8,253 bases of DNA from Candidatus Zhuqueibacterota bacterium 4484_87 (GTDB lineage Bacteria > Zhuqueibacterota > Zhuqueibacteria > Thermofontimicrobiales > Thermofontimicrobiaceae). Shown here piece after piece: positions 7,230 to 8,253 of the stretch; position 1 is the first letter of the stretch, and each line of letters starts with the position of its first letter. The notes beneath the pieces are model-generated. The model saw only the letters and a list, made by a program, of their open reading frames with translations, searched no databases and was not told the DNA's origin. The stretch covers positions 1-8,253 of the forward strand of contig NATN01000105.1 of assembly GCA_002085355.1 (NCBI GenBank), written 5' to 3'. The translations under genes were made by a program, and so were the position numbers.

Positions 7230-7258
7230 AATATAATAGAGAACAAATAAAAAGTCAA
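7230..7258 (-). promoter_or_regulatory. Sigma70-type promoter for the receptor operon
   Basis: Minus-strand TTGACT (7253-7258) and TATATT (7230-7235) are separated by exactly 17 bases, each one mismatch from consensus at optimal spacing. It lies 23 bases beyond the terminator of the upstream gene and points toward the receptor, with a start expected near 7223. It is the best promoter in the window. The caveat is that some FCB bacteria use a different housekeeping consensus. Confidence 0.6.
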
Positions 7259-7280
7259 GAACTTTTTACATTTTGGTAAT

Positions 7281-7314
7281 AAAAAGCCCTCCGGATAATT
7301 TGAGAGGGCTTTTT
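7281..7314 (-). terminator. Intrinsic terminator of the right-edge PorV-like gene
   Basis: A perfect 11-bp stem, AAAAAGCCCTC (7281-7291) paired with GAGGGCTTTTT (7304-7314), closes a 12-base loop 28 bases after the stop codon at 7343. It ends in T residues in both directions, so it could also stop plus-strand transcription. It separates the upstream unit from the receptor operon. Confidence 0.88.
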
Positions 7315-7342
7315 AAATTTCAAATGTATTTTTTAACTAATT

Positions 7343-8253
7343 TTAAAATTCCAGCGCCAAGCTGAATCGTTGCACATTTTCCAGTACACCAAAATCGGCA
7401 TAAGCATAATCGAATTTAACTTTAAATGATCCGCTTAAATTAAATTGCATTCCGACACCGGCAGTCAATCCTTCTTCGCTGTCCTTCATGAACATATTTT
7501 TGTACCCAGCGCGCAGGAATACCATGTTTCGCAATGCGTATTCAGTGCCGATGTTGATATACTCAGTGTTATCATTGGGATGCATGGCATCGACCGCTAC
7601 AGTCCAGCGATAGTTGTAGTTATCAATCACATTCATGGCTGCACCGAACCGAAAAATCAGGGGCATATCCCAGGCATCGGTGCGCATGTTCCCTACGATT
7701 TTATTATTATTGCCATATTTTTCAGGAGCAATATCCACGGGAATTTGCGTATCACGCCCGGTCATGCGCATTTTTGACCCAAAATTGCAAATACTCATTC
7801 CCAGAGTCATACCACGAAATTGAGTCGTAAAAAGTGTACCAATGTCTAAGGCAACTCCCGATGCGCTTTCATGCCACAGTCTCTGATTGACAAATTTTAA
7901 ATTAAAACCAATAGTAAACCGATCTGTCAAATTCCGCGCATAAGAAGTGGTAAGTGCAATGTCAGACGCGCCAAATTTTTCTCCGGTGCCGTCGGGATAA
8001 GCCACAGTCCTCACTTCCATTTCGCCCATGGTAAGAGAGGTCAGACTCAAGCCAATTGCACCATACCTGCCGAGCGACAACGTTGCTCCGGCAAAATCGA
8101 AATAAACATCCGCCAGCCAGTTCGTGTGATTCAGCGTGACCTCGCCGTTATTGTGTAATCTCGCCAACCCTGCCGGGTTCCAATACAATGCGGATGCGTC
8201 ATTTGCCACCGCCACGAAAGCGCCGCCCATTCCGATTGCCCTGGCGCCAACTT
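7343..8253 (-). CDS. PorV/PorQ-family outer-membrane protein (5' end outside window)
   Basis: 302 residues are visible, ending at TAA (7343-7345). The frame stays open to the window edge and the first visible residues (VGARAIGMGG) align with about residue 38 of the sister protein at 1054, so only the signal peptide and some 15 further residues are missing. The ATG at 8230 lies inside the conserved motif and is not the start. Family hallmarks are GGAFVAVANDASALYWNPAGLAR near the start, SYARNLTDRFTIGFNLKF in the middle, and an amphipathic barrel end VKFDYAYADFGVL...FSLALEF. The protein should be a FadL-like outer-membrane barrel. In characterised type IX systems PorV shuttles sorting-domain cargo; whether this member does so is inference. 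It is clearly paralogous to the truncated gene of the next operon and serves as the intact reference for it. Its own terminator follows 28 bases downstream. Confidence 0.9.
   Translation of the reverse strand, partial: VGARAIGMGGAFVAVANDASALYWNPAGLARLHNNGEVTLNHTNWLADVYFDFAGATLSLGRYGAIGLSLTSLTMGEMEVRTVAYPDGTGEKFGASDIALTTSYARNLTDRFTIGFNLKFVNQRLWHESASGVALDIGTLFTTQFRGMTLGMSICNFGSKMRMTGRDTQIPVDIAPEKYGNNNKIVGNMRTDAWDMPLIFRFGAAMNVIDNYNYRWTVAVDAMHPNDNTEYINIGTEYALRNMVFLRAGYKNMFMKDSEEGLTAGVGMQFNLSGSFKVKFDYAYADFGVLENVQRFSLALEF

Noticed and set aside
7065..7250. Plus-strand reading frame of 61 codons starting MKNQHKIG in the leader region
   Set aside because: No ribosome binding site precedes the ATG, which sits inside the perfect dyad. 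The product is low-complexity and AT-driven, and the frame runs against the promoter and terminator layout.

Overview
The window looks like a chromosomal piece of a Gram-negative bacterium of the Fibrobacteres-Chlorobi-Bacteroidetes (FCB) type, perhaps Calditrichota, KSB1 or a related candidate lineage. The reasons are a TonB-dependent receptor with an N-terminal carboxypeptidase-regulatory-like domain, PorV/PorQ-family outer-membrane barrels, and a secreted protein ending in a type IX-like (Por) C-terminal sorting domain. The phylum cannot be fixed from this sequence alone. Base composition is moderate and looks uniform. No rRNA, tRNA, CRISPR array, insertion sequence or phage gene is visible.

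All supported genes are on the minus strand, so transcription runs from right to left. From the right edge: (1) a PorV/PorQ-family barrel gene whose 5' end lies outside the window (7343-8253), closed by a strong hairpin terminator (7281-7314). (2) About 570 bases without a credible gene (6708-7280). This stretch holds a good sigma70-type promoter right behind the terminator, a perfect 10-bp inverted repeat, a second weaker promoter candidate, and an orphan Shine-Dalgarno sequence. (3) An apparent three-gene operon: a TonB-dependent receptor (3921-6707), a large secreted FN3/sorting-domain protein (1100-3889), and a second PorV/PorQ-family gene (start 1054). The gaps are 31 and 45 bases, and each gene has a clear Shine-Dalgarno site 7 bases before its ATG. 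(4) A very strong terminator (175-214). (5) The first codons of another exported protein, running off the left edge (1-150).

The operon's PorV-like gene is broken. Its reading frame stops at 359, but the family's normal barrel C-terminus is still present in another frame down to a stop at 223. Compared with the intact paralogue at the right edge, about 60 codons are missing around 380-390 and the frame is shifted.

Working model (inference): the receptor imports or binds an unknown ligand at the outer membrane, the FN3/sorting-domain protein is its surface partner (a SusC/SusD-like arrangement, although no SusD is present), and the PorV-like barrel helps deliver that partner through a type IX-like secretion route. 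If the broken copy is truly non-functional, the paralogue immediately upstream is the obvious candidate to replace it.
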